Positions 9,664 through 18,482 of a stretch of DNA of 64,000 bases are shown here, piece after piece. Each line of letters starts with the position of its first letter. Position 1 is the stretch's first letter. Origin of the DNA: Paraburkholderia phenazinium (GTDB lineage Bacteria; Pseudomonadota; Gammaproteobacteria; Burkholderiales; Burkholderiaceae); contig NZ_FSRU01000002.1 in NCBI RefSeq assembly GCF_900142845.1, forward strand, positions 2,976,001 to 3,040,000, read 5' to 3'. The notes under the pieces are model-generated. The model ran no database searches. It was not told where the DNA came from and saw only the letters and a list, made by a program, of their open reading frames with translations. The position numbers and the translations under genes were made by a program.

Positions 9664-10461
9664 ATGCGAAACCCCGAAGAACTGATCCGCCCAGGCGTGC
9701 AGCCCAAGGACTTCATTGCGGTCAGCTGGAACCTGCACAAAGGGCGCACGCCGCTCGGCTTTCAGGCCTGGCAGGCAATGCAGCGCTGGGTGCAGTCGAC
9801 CCCCGCCGACGCCTTCTTCCTGCAGGAAGCGATGGCGCGGCGCATGCCGGCGCCGGTGCTCTCAGGCGGGTTCGGCGCACCGCTGCGCGATCCGCTCGAC
9901 GATGTCTGGCATTGCCAGGCCACTGAAATCGCCCGCTCGGCGGAATTGCAGATTGCGCTAGGGCCGAACGTGTTCAAGCCGTCGTGGCGGCATGGCAATG
10001 CGATCCTGTCGCCGCATCCGCTCGATCTCGGCGGCCGTTGGGACATCTCTGCCCACCGCTTCGAAAAACGCGGCCTGCTGGTGGCGCGGGCCACCTTCGC
10101 CGGCCATTCCGTGACGCTGCTGTGCGCGCATCTCGCGCTCACGCGGGCGGCCCGTCTGCGGCAGATGACGTGGATTGCTCACTGGATTGCGAAGGAAGCG
10201 CCAGAGGGGCCACTCGTGCTCGCCGGCGACTTCAACGACTGGCGCAACGACTCGGTGCCGCTGTTCGGCGAACACGGTCTGTATGAGGTGGCGACATTGC
10301 TGGGGGAGTCCGGACGGACCTTCCCGGCGTTCTCACCGGCGCTCGCGCTCGACAAGATGTTCGTGCGCGGCATGAAGCCGGTCGAGTGGATCCAGCCAAC
10401 GCAGGAGACCGCGTGGCTGTCGGATCATTTGCCGTACATGGCGCGCTTGCGGGTGGAGTAA
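9664..10461 (+). CDS. Endonuclease/exonuclease/phosphatase (EEP) family protein
   Basis: Metal-dependent phosphodiesterase fold, 265 aa. Conserved pieces appear in order: VSWNLHKGR (Asn metal ligand region), FLQEAM (Glu ligand), HGNAILS, CAHLALT, LAGDFNDWR (Asp/Asn pair) and the terminal SDHLPYMAR (Asp-His pair). These residues form the catalytic centre of DNase I and exonuclease III relatives. Family members include nucleases, lipid phosphatases and sphingomyelinases; the target here is unknown. ATG 9664 gives a normal length; a GTG at 9610 in the same frame would overlap the preceding gene and cannot be excluded. Confidence 0.87.
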   Translation: MRNPEELIRPGVQPKDFIAVSWNLHKGRTPLGFQAWQAMQRWVQSTPADAFFLQEAMARRMPAPVLSGGFGAPLRDPLDDVWHCQATEIARSAELQIALGPNVFKPSWRHGNAILSPHPLDLGGRWDISAHRFEKRGLLVARATFAGHSVTLLCAHLALTRAARLRQMTWIAHWIAKEAPEGPLVLAGDFNDWRNDSVPLFGEHGLYEVATLLGESGRTFPAFSPALALDKMFVRGMKPVEWIQPTQETAWLSDHLPYMARLRVE

Positions 10462-10516
10462 CGCTGCGCGTAGCAGCTTGCGCGCGGATCGACAGCCGTC
10501 GCGCTTCGCTTGCGGG

Positions 10517-11485
10517 TTAGACCCGCTGCGGCGTCCAGTGCACGGTCGCGGCGATCTGCTCATCCGGCATCAGCACGCAGCCGCCTACATGGTCGCGCGT
10601 GTCGTCGGCGTTGAAGCAATCGGTGGTGTTGGTCACCGGTTCGACGCACAACAGCGCTTCGCTCGCAGGCGCAAACACCACCAGATGATCGAACGGCGCT
10701 TGCGCCGTCAACGTCAGTTGACGGCCTTCGTCCGGCCACGCAATCGTCGCGCTGCGCGACCAGCCGGCGAAGTTGTTGTCGAGATCGAACGCATCGGCGG
10801 CCATCCCTTCGCGCATGGCATCGACCGCGGGATGCGGGCCCAGGTGGGTCGGCAGCACCTCGCCGTCCGCGTGCCACATGCCCTGCACCTGCGCATGCAC
10901 GCGCGTGCTGGCGGTACGCGGGTAATACGGATGATGCCCCATGCCGAACGGCATTGGCCGCTCAGCCAGGTTGTGCGCAGACAACGTCACCCGTAGCGCA
11001 TCCCCCGCCAGTTCGATGCGCTGCATCGCGCGATAGCGAAACGGCCAGTCGCCTGGCGCGTGCGGATCGGGCTCGTGATCGAAGTGCAGCTCCACCGAAC
11101 TCGCGGTGCGCGCGCCCACCCGCCACGCGCGACGCCACGCATGACCATGCAGCGCGTGGGCGAACAGGTTGCCGTCGCCGGCGAGATCGACGGTGCGTCC
11201 GTCGAACTCGAAACGCGCATCGCGAATGCGGTTGCAATACGGCAGTAGCGGGAAGCTCCCCATGCGCAGCGGATCGCGTGCGGCGAGCGCCGCCTCGGTG
11301 GCGGGCCGCAACCAGTGCACTGGCCCAGTGGCCGCCGCCTCGTAGTACGCAGCAATCGAACCGCCGACGTGCGGCGCAACCAGCAGACGCATGGTGCCGC
11401 TCGCCAACGCGATCAAGGCGGGATCGTCGAGCTGGAACGCCTCTGTCGCGGCTGGCCGGATCGGATTCAAGGAAACATCGCGCAT
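10517..11485 (-). CDS. Aldose 1-epimerase (galactose mutarotase family)
   Basis: Interconverts alpha and beta anomers of a free sugar; 322 aa, cytoplasmic. Visible family features are NRIRDARFEFDG, the catalytic-site HALHGHAW and GMGHHPYYPR histidines and the late acidic ligand in LCVEPVTNTTD. ATG 11485 (MRDVSLNPI) is preferred to the frame start at 11551 because the upstream part has no family similarity. It is divergent from a LacI-type regulator whose downstream genes form a furanose-sugar importer, and an operator-like palindrome lies in the shared intergenic region, so it probably serves that sugar pathway. Confidence 0.9.
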   Translation of the reverse strand: MRDVSLNPIRPAATEAFQLDDPALIALASGTMRLLVAPHVGGSIAAYYEAAATGPVHWLRPATEAALAARDPLRMGSFPLLPYCNRIRDARFEFDGRTVDLAGDGNLFAHALHGHAWRRAWRVGARTASSVELHFDHEPDPHAPGDWPFRYRAMQRIELAGDALRVTLSAHNLAERPMPFGMGHHPYYPRTASTRVHAQVQGMWHADGEVLPTHLGPHPAVDAMREGMAADAFDLDNNFAGWSRSATIAWPDEGRQLTLTAQAPFDHLVVFAPASEALLCVEPVTNTTDCFNADDTRDHVGGCVLMPDEQIAATVHWTPQRV

Positions 11486-11568
11486 GGTGAGGATAGGAAA
11501 GGCCCTGGGCGGAACGCGGCCGACATGGCCCCGCGCGACCGAGAATCGCACGTCGCAACTCTCAGGTC

Positions 11569-11586
11569 AATATTATTAGTAATATT
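11569..11586. promoter_or_regulatory. Operator-like inverted repeat 1 (LacI-type)
   Basis: AATATTATTAGTAATATT is an inverted repeat with 7-base arms (AATATTA / TAATATT) around TTAG. The AT-rich motif stands out in GC-rich DNA and recurs at 11660 and 12804. It sits in the divergent region between the epimerase and regulator genes. Confidence 0.7.
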
Positions 11587-11659
11587 TAGTTCAAAATTGC
11601 ACCAATAGAAAGCCCCGCCAGACGTCCCAAATGACGGGTTTTTGCGCGTTGCCGTCCGC

Positions 11660-11670
11660 ATATTATTAGT
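11660..11670 (+). promoter_or_regulatory. Operator-like site 2 (ATATTATTAGT)
   Basis: Second copy of the motif core, about 70 bases before the regulator start codon. Here the second half is changed (GGTACC), so only one half-site is conserved. Position suits autoregulation of the LacI-type gene. Confidence 0.55.
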
Positions 11671-11738
11671 GGTACCGTCAGCACGATCGTGCCCTTGGCA
11701 TTCCCTGTTTTCGCCGCCGCTTCGGCGCGGCCCGCTCA

Positions 11739-12821
11739 ATGAAAAAATCGACTCAACGCCGTCCCACGATGACCGACATCGCCAAGCTCACCGGCGTGTC
11801 GCAATCGACGGTCTCGCTTGTCCTGAACAACGCGACCGGCGCGAAATTCTCCGAGGCCACCCGCAACAAGGTGCTCAAGGCCGCCCACGATCTCGGCTAC
11901 CGGCTCTCGGCGCGCGAACCGGTGCTCGCGTCCAAGGACGAGCGCAACCTGATCGTCTATCTCGCCGACGAAATCTCGACGAGTCCGCACCCGGTCGTCA
12001 ACATCGACGGAGCACGCGACGCCGCCTACGCGAGCGGCAAGATGCTCGCGGTCTACTCGACCCACGGCAACGCGGACATCGAACAACAGGTGCTCGAAAC
12101 CACGCTGTCGAATCCGCACCTGTTCGGCGTGATCTACGCCACCGTCTACACGCGCAAGGTGAGCCTGCCGGCCGCGCTGTCGCGCGTGCCGACCGTGCTG
12201 CTCAACTGCTACACGAGCGAAGGCGGCCAGTCGTCGGTGGTGCCCGCCGAAGTGGCGGGCGGCCATATCGCCACCGAGTACCTGCTCAACGCCGGCCACC
12301 GGCGCATCGGCTACATCAACGGCGAGCCGTGGCAGGACGCCTCGAAGGACCGCCTGAAGGGCTACCGCACCGCGCTCGCCACCGCCGACCTGCCGTTCGC
12401 CCCGGAACTCGTGCGCGAAGGCGACTGGAGCTCGGGCGTGGGCTTCGAGCACACGCTCTCGCTGATGCGCGAGGCGCATCCGCCCACCGCCATCTTCTGC
12501 GCCAACGACCTGACCGCGCTCGGCGCGATCGAGGCGCTCAAGCAGCTTGGCCTGCGGGTGCCCGAAGACATCTCCGTGCTCGGCTACGACGACCAGGAAA
12601 TTGCCCGCCACACCCATCCGCCGCTCTCGACGGTCGTGCTGCCGAACTACGAGCTGGGCCGCTGGGCAGTGGAAACCTTGCTGCAGGAAGAACAGAACCG
12701 CGCCGCGGGCGCGCCGGTGCGGCACCGCATGGTGAAGCTCGACGGTCCGCTCGTCGAACGCGCCTCAGTGAGGGTAATTACCGAGGCAAAATCGCCCATA
12801 ATTAATATTATTAGTGATTGA
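11739..12821 (+). CDS. LacI-family transcriptional regulator
   Basis: DNA-binding sugar sensor of 360 aa. The N-terminal helix-turn-helix reads TMTDIAKLTGVSQSTVSLVLNN (about residues 10-31), followed by hinge and a periplasmic-binding-like ligand domain (NLIVYLADEI, DGARDAAYASGK, FCANDLTALGAIEALK, SVLGYDDQEIA). It lies between the epimerase (divergent) and the YtfQRT-YjfF-type importer (downstream, same strand), and is the likely repressor of both. Three copies of AATATTATTAGT surround the gene; the third is inside its last codons, an arrangement that places an operator just before the transporter promoter. Confidence 0.93.
   Translation: MKKSTQRRPTMTDIAKLTGVSQSTVSLVLNNATGAKFSEATRNKVLKAAHDLGYRLSAREPVLASKDERNLIVYLADEISTSPHPVVNIDGARDAAYASGKMLAVYSTHGNADIEQQVLETTLSNPHLFGVIYATVYTRKVSLPAALSRVPTVLLNCYTSEGGQSSVVPAEVAGGHIATEYLLNAGHRRIGYINGEPWQDASKDRLKGYRTALATADLPFAPELVREGDWSSGVGFEHTLSLMREAHPPTAIFCANDLTALGAIEALKQLGLRVPEDISVLGYDDQEIARHTHPPLSTVVLPNYELGRWAVETLLQEEQNRAAGAPVRHRMVKLDGPLVERASVRVITEAKSPIINIISD
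12804..12815 (+). promoter_or_regulatory. Operator-like site 3 (AATATTATTAGT) inside the 3' end of the regulator gene
   Basis: Exact third copy of the 12-base motif, encoding part of the final INIIS residues of the regulator. It lies about 125 bases upstream of the sugar-binding protein gene. Just after the stop codon an imperfect AT-rich inverted repeat (12822-12850, CCGATAATAATTCC / GGAATAATCGG) may be a further site or the transporter promoter region. Confidence 0.6.
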
Positions 12822-12939
12822 CCGATAATAATTCCGAGTGGAATAATCGGCACGTCCGGTCAACGGTGCGCAGGTGCCGACCGGCAGGAGAAACACCAAA
12901 AAGCAAATACACCTACCTCACCAGGTACTGGAGGAAGAC

Positions 12940-13959
12940 ATGGCATCGCTCGAACGGCAATTGCGTGGTCAAAGTCGTCGGCTGACCGCATCCCCGCTGG
13001 CTGCATCGCTTGTGGCCCTGACACTCGGTTTTGGCGTCGCAACGGCTCACGCCGACGATGCCCTGCCCAAGATACCCAGCAAGACTCCGCTGAAGGTCGG
13101 CTTCGCGCAGACCGAAAGCAACAATCCGTGGCGGCTCGCGGAAACCAAGAGCATGAAGGACATCGCCGCCAAGTGCGGCTGGCAACTGGTCGTCACCGAC
13201 GCCAACGGCTCCAACGCCAAGCAGGTCTCGGACATCCAGAACATGATCGCGCAGCACGTCGATCTGCTGGTGTTCCCGCCGCGTGAAGAAAAGCCGCTCT
13301 CGCCGGTTGTGCTGCAGGCGAAGAAGGCCGGCATTCCAGTGATCCTGGTGGACCGCGACGTCGATCACTCGGTCGCCAAGCCGGGCACGGACTACATCAC
13401 CTTCATCGGCTCCGACTTTATCAACCAGGGCCAGCGCGCCGCCGACTGGCTGGTGAAGGCCACCAACGGCAAGGCCAAGATCATCGAACTCGAAGGCACC
13501 ACGGGCGCCTCGGCTGCGAACGATCGCAAGAAGGGCTTCGACGACGTGATCGCGAAGCATCCGGACATGCAGATCATTGCTTCGCAGGACGGCGATTTCT
13601 CGCGCGACAAGGGTCGTCAGGTGATGGAAACGCTGCTGCAGGCGCACCCGGACGTGACCGCGGTCTACGCGCATAACGACGAAATGGCGCTGGGCGCGAT
13701 CGCTGCGATCAAGGCGGCCGGCAAGCAACCGGGCAAGGACATCCAGATCGTGACGATCGACGGCACCAAGGGCGGCATGGACGCCATCGCCGCCGGCGAA
13801 CTGGGCGCCAGCGTGCAGTCGAGCCCGTTCTTCGGCCCGCTCGCCTGCGATGTCGCGCAGAAATTCGCCAAGGGCGAAACGATCCCGACCTGGGTGAAAG
13901 TCTCCGACCGCTTCTACGACAAGAGCAACGTGCAGCAGAGCATGCAGTACGGCTATTGA
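12940..13959 (+). CDS. ytfQ: Sugar ABC transporter substrate-binding protein, YtfQ (galactofuranose) type
   Basis: Periplasmic sugar-binding protein, 339 aa, with a Sec signal peptide ending at VATAHA-DDA. Sequence blocks LKVGFAQTESNNPWR, ELEGTTGASAANDRKKGF, DGDFSRDKGRQVME and YAHNDEMALGAIAAIKAAG follow E. coli YtfQ closely, which binds galactofuranose. ATG 12940 is set by a strong GGAGGAAGAC ribosome site; the longer frame from 12874 is unlikely. It opens a four-gene transporter block with one ATPase and two different permeases, the layout of ytfQ-ytfR-ytfT-yjfF. A pentofuranose ligand such as arabinofuranose is an alternative. Confidence 0.88.
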   Translation: MASLERQLRGQSRRLTASPLAASLVALTLGFGVATAHADDALPKIPSKTPLKVGFAQTESNNPWRLAETKSMKDIAAKCGWQLVVTDANGSNAKQVSDIQNMIAQHVDLLVFPPREEKPLSPVVLQAKKAGIPVILVDRDVDHSVAKPGTDYITFIGSDFINQGQRAADWLVKATNGKAKIIELEGTTGASAANDRKKGFDDVIAKHPDMQIIASQDGDFSRDKGRQVMETLLQAHPDVTAVYAHNDEMALGAIAAIKAAGKQPGKDIQIVTIDGTKGGMDAIAAGELGASVQSSPFFGPLACDVAQKFAKGETIPTWVKVSDRFYDKSNVQQSMQYGY

Positions 13960-14245
13960 TGTCGCCCCGGCCGTCGGCACGCCGGATCCGGCGTCATAGC
14001 TGATCCGGCGCTGCCGATGGCGACGCGCAGTCAGTCTTCTACCCTCGGAGGCGGTCACCTCTGAGGATTGGGAGGCGCCCCGCAGGACGTCCCCTTTATG
14101 TCTCCGGGGGGACGGGAAGGGTTCGGAGCGACGCGCCCGTGCCACGACGGGCCGTCGCTTCGCTTTGTCTTACGGACTACTATGGGAAGGTGGCGCGAGC
14201 CGCTCCGCCGCCCCGCCGCACAGTATCTGCAGCAGGAGAATAGAC

Positions 14246-15874
14246 GTGACGCAATCCGGCAGCCCCACGCCGCCGTCTCCCAGCGCCGGACGTTCGCCGC
14301 TCCTGGAGATGCAGGACATCCAGATCAGTTTCGGCGGCGTGCCCGCCCTGCGCAACGCCAATCTGAGCGTCGCCGCAGGCGAAGTGCATGCGCTGATCGG
14401 CCAGAACGGCGCCGGCAAATCCACCATGATCAAGATCCTCACCGGCGCCTATCGGCGCGCCGGTGGGAGCGTGCGTTTCGAAGGCCGCGAGATCGATTTC
14501 CGCACGCCGAAGGAAGCGCGTGAAGCGGGCATCAGCACGATCTACCAGGAGATCAATCTGGTGCCGTTCCGCTCCGTGGCGGAAAACATTTTTCTCGGCC
14601 GTGAGCCGCGCCGCTACGGTTTGATCGACTGGCGCGCGGTGCAGCGGCGCGCAGCTGCGCTGCTTGAGTCGTTCGGCCTGCAGATCGACGTGAAGAAACC
14701 CGTGCGCAGCTATTCAACCGCCATCCAGCAGATGGTGGCGCTCGCGCGCGCGGTGTCGTCCGACGCGAAGATGGTGATCATGGACGAATCCACCTCGTCG
14801 CTCGACGAACGCGAAGTGGAACTGCTGTTCAGCGTGGTGCGCAAGCTGCGCGACGACGGCCGCGCGGTGATTTTCGTCTCGCACCGCCTCGACGAACTCT
14901 ACGCGCTGTGCGACCGCGTCACGGTGATGCGCGACGGCCAGACCGTCGCCCAAAGCTCGATGGCGGAGATGGACAAACTGCAGCTCGTCACGACGATGCT
15001 CGGCCGCACGCTGGCCGCCGTCGTTCAGGACGACAGCACCGCGCGCGAGGCCAATCTCGCGCGCCGCGGCGCGCAGGTGATGGCGGCGCACAACCTCAGC
15101 GCCCATCCGAAGGTGAGCGACGTCTCGCTCGAAGTGCATGCGGGCGAAGCGGTAGGGCTCGCCGGCCTGCTCGGCTCGGGCCGCACGGAGACGATGCGTC
15201 TGATGTTCGGCGCCGACCCGCTCGAACACGGCACGCTCGCCGTGGGCGGCGAAACCGTGACGCTCAAGTCGCCGCAAGATGCGATTGCACGCGGCTTCGC
15301 CTACCTCACCGAAGACCGCAAAGGCGACGGCATCGTCCCTGAACTGTCGGTGCGCGACAACCTCACGCTGGTGTGCCTGCGCACGCTGGCCAAACATGGT
15401 GTGGTGGACGTGAAAAAGCAGCAGGCCATCGTGGAGCGCTTTATCGCCTCGCTCGGCATCAAGTTGCGCTCGCCGGATCAACCGATCCGCGAACTGTCCG
15501 GCGGCAATCAGCAAAAGGTGTTGCTGGCGCGCTGGCTCGCCGCCGAGCCGTCGCTGCTGCTGCTCGACGAGCCGACCCGCGGCATCGACGTCGGCGCCAA
15601 GGCGGACGTCGCGAAGATCGTGCGCGAACTGCGCGACGCCGGGCTTGCCGTGCTGCTGTCCGCGTCGGAACTGGAAGAGCTCACTGCTGTGGCGGACCGC
15701 GCCGTGGTGATCCGCGACGGCCGCACCGTCGCCGAACTGAACGGCGCTCAAATGAGCGAGAGCAGCATCATGGACGCCATCGCCTATGGCAGCGACGGCC
15801 CCTCGCAACTGGTCGAAGCCGCCCACACGGCCCATATCGAAGACGCGCTGGAGGGCGACCGTCATGGCGCTTAA
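14246..15874 (+). CDS. ytfR: Sugar ABC transporter ATP-binding protein, YtfR type
   Basis: ATPase of the importer, 542 aa, made of two fused nucleotide-binding domains as in RbsA/AraG. Domain 1 has Walker A GQNGAGKST, a degenerate signature (SYSTAIQQMVALARA) and Walker B MVIMDESTSS. Domain 2 has a degenerate P-loop (GLLGSGRTE) and a full signature ELSGGNQQKVLLARWL with Walker B LLLLDEPTRGID. GTG 14246 was chosen for its AGGAGAA ribosome site; the frame start at 14165 lacks protein character. Its end overlaps the next gene by 11 bases, indicating translational coupling. Confidence 0.92.
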   Translation: MTQSGSPTPPSPSAGRSPLLEMQDIQISFGGVPALRNANLSVAAGEVHALIGQNGAGKSTMIKILTGAYRRAGGSVRFEGREIDFRTPKEAREAGISTIYQEINLVPFRSVAENIFLGREPRRYGLIDWRAVQRRAAALLESFGLQIDVKKPVRSYSTAIQQMVALARAVSSDAKMVIMDESTSSLDEREVELLFSVVRKLRDDGRAVIFVSHRLDELYALCDRVTVMRDGQTVAQSSMAEMDKLQLVTTMLGRTLAAVVQDDSTAREANLARRGAQVMAAHNLSAHPKVSDVSLEVHAGEAVGLAGLLGSGRTETMRLMFGADPLEHGTLAVGGETVTLKSPQDAIARGFAYLTEDRKGDGIVPELSVRDNLTLVCLRTLAKHGVVDVKKQQAIVERFIASLGIKLRSPDQPIRELSGGNQQKVLLARWLAAEPSLLLLDEPTRGIDVGAKADVAKIVRELRDAGLAVLLSASELEELTAVADRAVVIRDGRTVAELNGAQMSESSIMDAIAYGSDGPSQLVEAAHTAHIEDALEGDRHGA

Positions 15875-16898
15875 GTCGCTTAAACCACTAGGCAATCAGG
15901 CTGCGCAGCCGCTGGCCGCGCAAACCCCGCTGTCCGCCCCGGATAGCGCAGCACAACAACAGGCGAAGAAGCGGCACCGCGTCACGATCCAGCGCGAAGT
16001 CATCGTGCTGCTGGCGATGCTGGTGTTCAATCTGCTGTTCACGCAGCACTTCTGGTCGCTGCAAACCTTCAACGTCAATCTGACACAGGTGGTGACGATC
16101 GTGATCGTCGGCATCGGCATGACGCTGGTGGTGGCGACGGGCGGCATCGATCTGTCGGTGGGCGCGTCCATGGCGATTTCCGGCGCGCTGGCGCCGATGC
16201 TGTTCATGAATATCCCGGGCCCCGGCGGCATCGCCCTCGCGTTCGTCCTGCCGGTGATCGCCGCGGCGGCATGCGGCGTCTTCAACGGCTTGCTGGTGAC
16301 GAAGCTCTCGGTGCAGCCGATCGTCGCCACGCTGGTGCTGTTCATTGCCGGTCGCGGCATCGCCCAGGTGGTCACCGACGGCAGCCTGCAGGCCTTCGAC
16401 AACCCCGCGTTCCAGTGGATCGCCCTCGGCAAGGTAGGCGGCGTGCCGTTCCAGGTGCTGCTGATGTTCGCACTGGTCGCGCTGTTCGTCTGGGTCGTGC
16501 GCAAGACGCTGTTCGGCCAGTACCTGCTGATCACCGGCGGCAACGAAAAGGCCGCCTATCTGTGCGGCGTGCCGACCGCACGCGTCAAGCTGATCGCCTA
16601 CACGATATGCGCGGCGCTGGCGGGTCTCGCAGGGTTGATCTCGATTTCGGTGAACTCGTCGTCGGACGCGAATGTGGTCGGCCTCGGCATCGAACTCGAT
16701 GCGATCGCCGCGGTGGCGGTCGGCGGTACGGCGCTGACGGGCGGCAAGGCGTATATCGGCGGCACGCTGATCGGTGCGCTGATCATCCAGTTGCTGCGCT
16801 TTACCCTGCTCGCGCACGGCATTCCCGACGCGGCGGCGCTGGTCGTCAAGGCCGCGATCATCGTCGCAGCGGTGTACGTGCAACGGCGCTCGCGCTGA
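15864..16898 (+). CDS. ytfT: Sugar ABC transporter permease, YtfT type
   Basis: First membrane subunit of the importer, 344 aa, of the RbsC-like permease family. A hydrophilic N-terminus of about 45 residues is followed by eight to ten hydrophobic helices. The signature GMTLVVATGGIDLSVGASMA and the cytoplasmic loop GGNEKAAYLCGVPTARVK (ATPase contact) are visible. ATG 15864 overlaps the end of the ATPase gene; longer upstream starts would run far into that gene. Confidence 0.92.
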   Translation: MALKSLKPLGNQAAQPLAAQTPLSAPDSAAQQQAKKRHRVTIQREVIVLLAMLVFNLLFTQHFWSLQTFNVNLTQVVTIVIVGIGMTLVVATGGIDLSVGASMAISGALAPMLFMNIPGPGGIALAFVLPVIAAAACGVFNGLLVTKLSVQPIVATLVLFIAGRGIAQVVTDGSLQAFDNPAFQWIALGKVGGVPFQVLLMFALVALFVWVVRKTLFGQYLLITGGNEKAAYLCGVPTARVKLIAYTICAALAGLAGLISISVNSSSDANVVGLGIELDAIAAVAVGGTALTGGKAYIGGTLIGALIIQLLRFTLLAHGIPDAAALVVKAAIIVAAVYVQRRSR

Positions 16899-16958
16899 TC
16901 CCGAACCGCCCATGTCGACCCTGCTGCCCGTGCTCTCCAAGACTCCGGACCCGATGCG

Positions 16959-17921
16959 ATGAAAAAGAATCTCCCCATCCTGCTCGCGCTCGTCGCCCTC
17001 GTGGTGTTCGGGCTCGTGCGTTACGACCACTTCGGCTCGGCCTACAACATCAATTCGTTCTGGCGCTACAACTCGATGTTCGCGCTGATCTCGGTGGGCA
17101 TGGCCTTCGTGATTATCACGGGCGGCATCGACCTTTCGGTGGGCACGGTAGCGGCCATGTCGAGCGTCGTGGCCGCGCTCACCAGCACCTATGGCGGTTG
17201 GGTCGCCGTACTGGCCGGCTCCTTGGCAGGGTTAATCGTGGGTGTGCTGAATGGCATCATCATCACGCGTCTGAAGATCCTGCCGTTCATCACGACGCTC
17301 GCCACCAGTCTCGGCGCGCACGGCGTCGGGCTGCTGCTCGGCAAGAACGACGCGGTGTCGATCGCCCCCGACTCGAATTTCGGCGCCTTCGGTCAAGGCG
17401 ATCTGTTCGGCCTGCCGATCCCCGGCATCGTCGCGGTGGTGGCGGCGCTGGCCGGGTGGCTCGCGCTGCGCAGCACGCGCTTTGGACGGCATTCGCTCGC
17501 CATCGGCGGCAGTGAGGAAGCGGCGCGCCTGATGGGACTGAATGTGGACCGCACGCTGGTCACGGCCTATGCCGTAAGCGGCCTGCTGGCCGGCATGGCC
17601 GGCGTGATCCTCGCGGCCCAGTTCGGCGCGGGGCAGCCGAACGAAGGGGTGGGCTGGGAGCTGTTCGCGATCTCCGCCGTGGTGCTGGGCGGCACCCTGC
17701 TGACCGGCGGCGAGGGCTCGATTGCGATGACGATTGCCGGCGTCCTGCTGCTCGGCCTGGTGTTCAACCTGCTCAACTTCGAAAACGGCCTTGGCTTCAT
17801 CAGCCTGTCGGCGTACTGGCAATCGGTGATTCGCGGCGTGTTCCTGCTGGCCGTCATCGTGATGCAGGCGCGCGTGCTGAAACAGCGGGGGCGCAAGCGC
17901 ACGGCTGCCGTGGCGGGCTAA
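16959..17921 (+). CDS. yjfF: Sugar ABC transporter permease, YjfF type
   Basis: Second, distinct membrane subunit, 320 aa. It shares the family signature (GMAFVIITGGIDLSVGTVAAMS) and loop (GGSEEAARLMGLNVDR) but is clearly diverged from the preceding permease, so the pair would form a heterodimeric channel as in YtfT/YjfF. The gene is 60 bases after ytfT on the same strand and ends the transporter block; a short GC hairpin with T run follows. Confidence 0.92.
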   Translation: MKKNLPILLALVALVVFGLVRYDHFGSAYNINSFWRYNSMFALISVGMAFVIITGGIDLSVGTVAAMSSVVAALTSTYGGWVAVLAGSLAGLIVGVLNGIIITRLKILPFITTLATSLGAHGVGLLLGKNDAVSIAPDSNFGAFGQGDLFGLPIPGIVAVVAALAGWLALRSTRFGRHSLAIGGSEEAARLMGLNVDRTLVTAYAVSGLLAGMAGVILAAQFGAGQPNEGVGWELFAISAVVLGGTLLTGGEGSIAMTIAGVLLLGLVFNLLNFENGLGFISLSAYWQSVIRGVFLLAVIVMQARVLKQRGRKRTAAVAG

Positions 17922-18482
17922 AGGCGGCCTCGCAGGGAATTCGGGCCACGCGCACTGACGCGCGGCGCCCCGGCGCCGTTTTGCCGGCGGCAGCAGCCCC
18001 GCTTGTGGTGGCTAAAGACGGCACTTGCGCCGCTTTCCCGGCGCTTTTTCGCCACTTTTGCGGCATTTTTGCCCCTTTTGCCGTCCCGCTAGCAGGGTCA
18101 ATGCTGCGCTGCGCGACGGCTTTCTGTATCATCCCAAAAACTTGTTGTGAGGACGTATGCCTACCGGCACGCGATCCGGTCACCGGACGGCGCAACGCAC
18201 CACGCGAATTTGCCCATCGCCGTACCGCTGCTGAACCCCGGCTGTACCCCCGCCGACGTGCTCCACCGCGTGCCGTTCCGACGCCGAAGCCGCAAGTCCG
18301 GCAAACCGCTTGACCACGCTCGACGCCGTGCCGATACCCTCAGGTGGCAAGCGCGGTAAAATAGCGGATTGCGCATCATTTCCCTGGCCCCGGATCAGCA
18401 GCGGGGTTAGCGCAGCATCGCCCTTGCCGTGCCGGCCGGCTAGTCGTCTGGCCGTCTTTGTTTTCGCACCATCCAAGAAGCC
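17922..18482. other. Intergenic region before ferredoxin-NADP reductase
   Basis: About 560 bases without a convincing gene. A small GC hairpin near the start may end the sugar-transport transcript. A short frame at 18157 has TTGTGAGGACG before its ATG but stops after about 25 codons of no recognisable character. The last 100 bases presumably carry the reductase promoter; no clear -35/-10 pair was found. Confidence 0.4.
17963..17982 (+). terminator. Probable terminator of the sugar-transport operon
   Basis: CGGCGC-CCCG-GCGCCG stem-loop followed by TTTT, about 40 bases after the YjfF-type stop codon. Six-pair stem with a short T run, so moderate confidence. Confidence 0.5.

Noticed and set aside
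15888..17030. 380-codon minus-strand frame over the sugar permease genes
   Set aside because: Very His/Gln/Arg-rich complement of the two well-supported permease genes.
18147..18359. Short frames in the region before fpr
   Set aside because: Arg/Pro-rich with no domain character; probably chance open frames.
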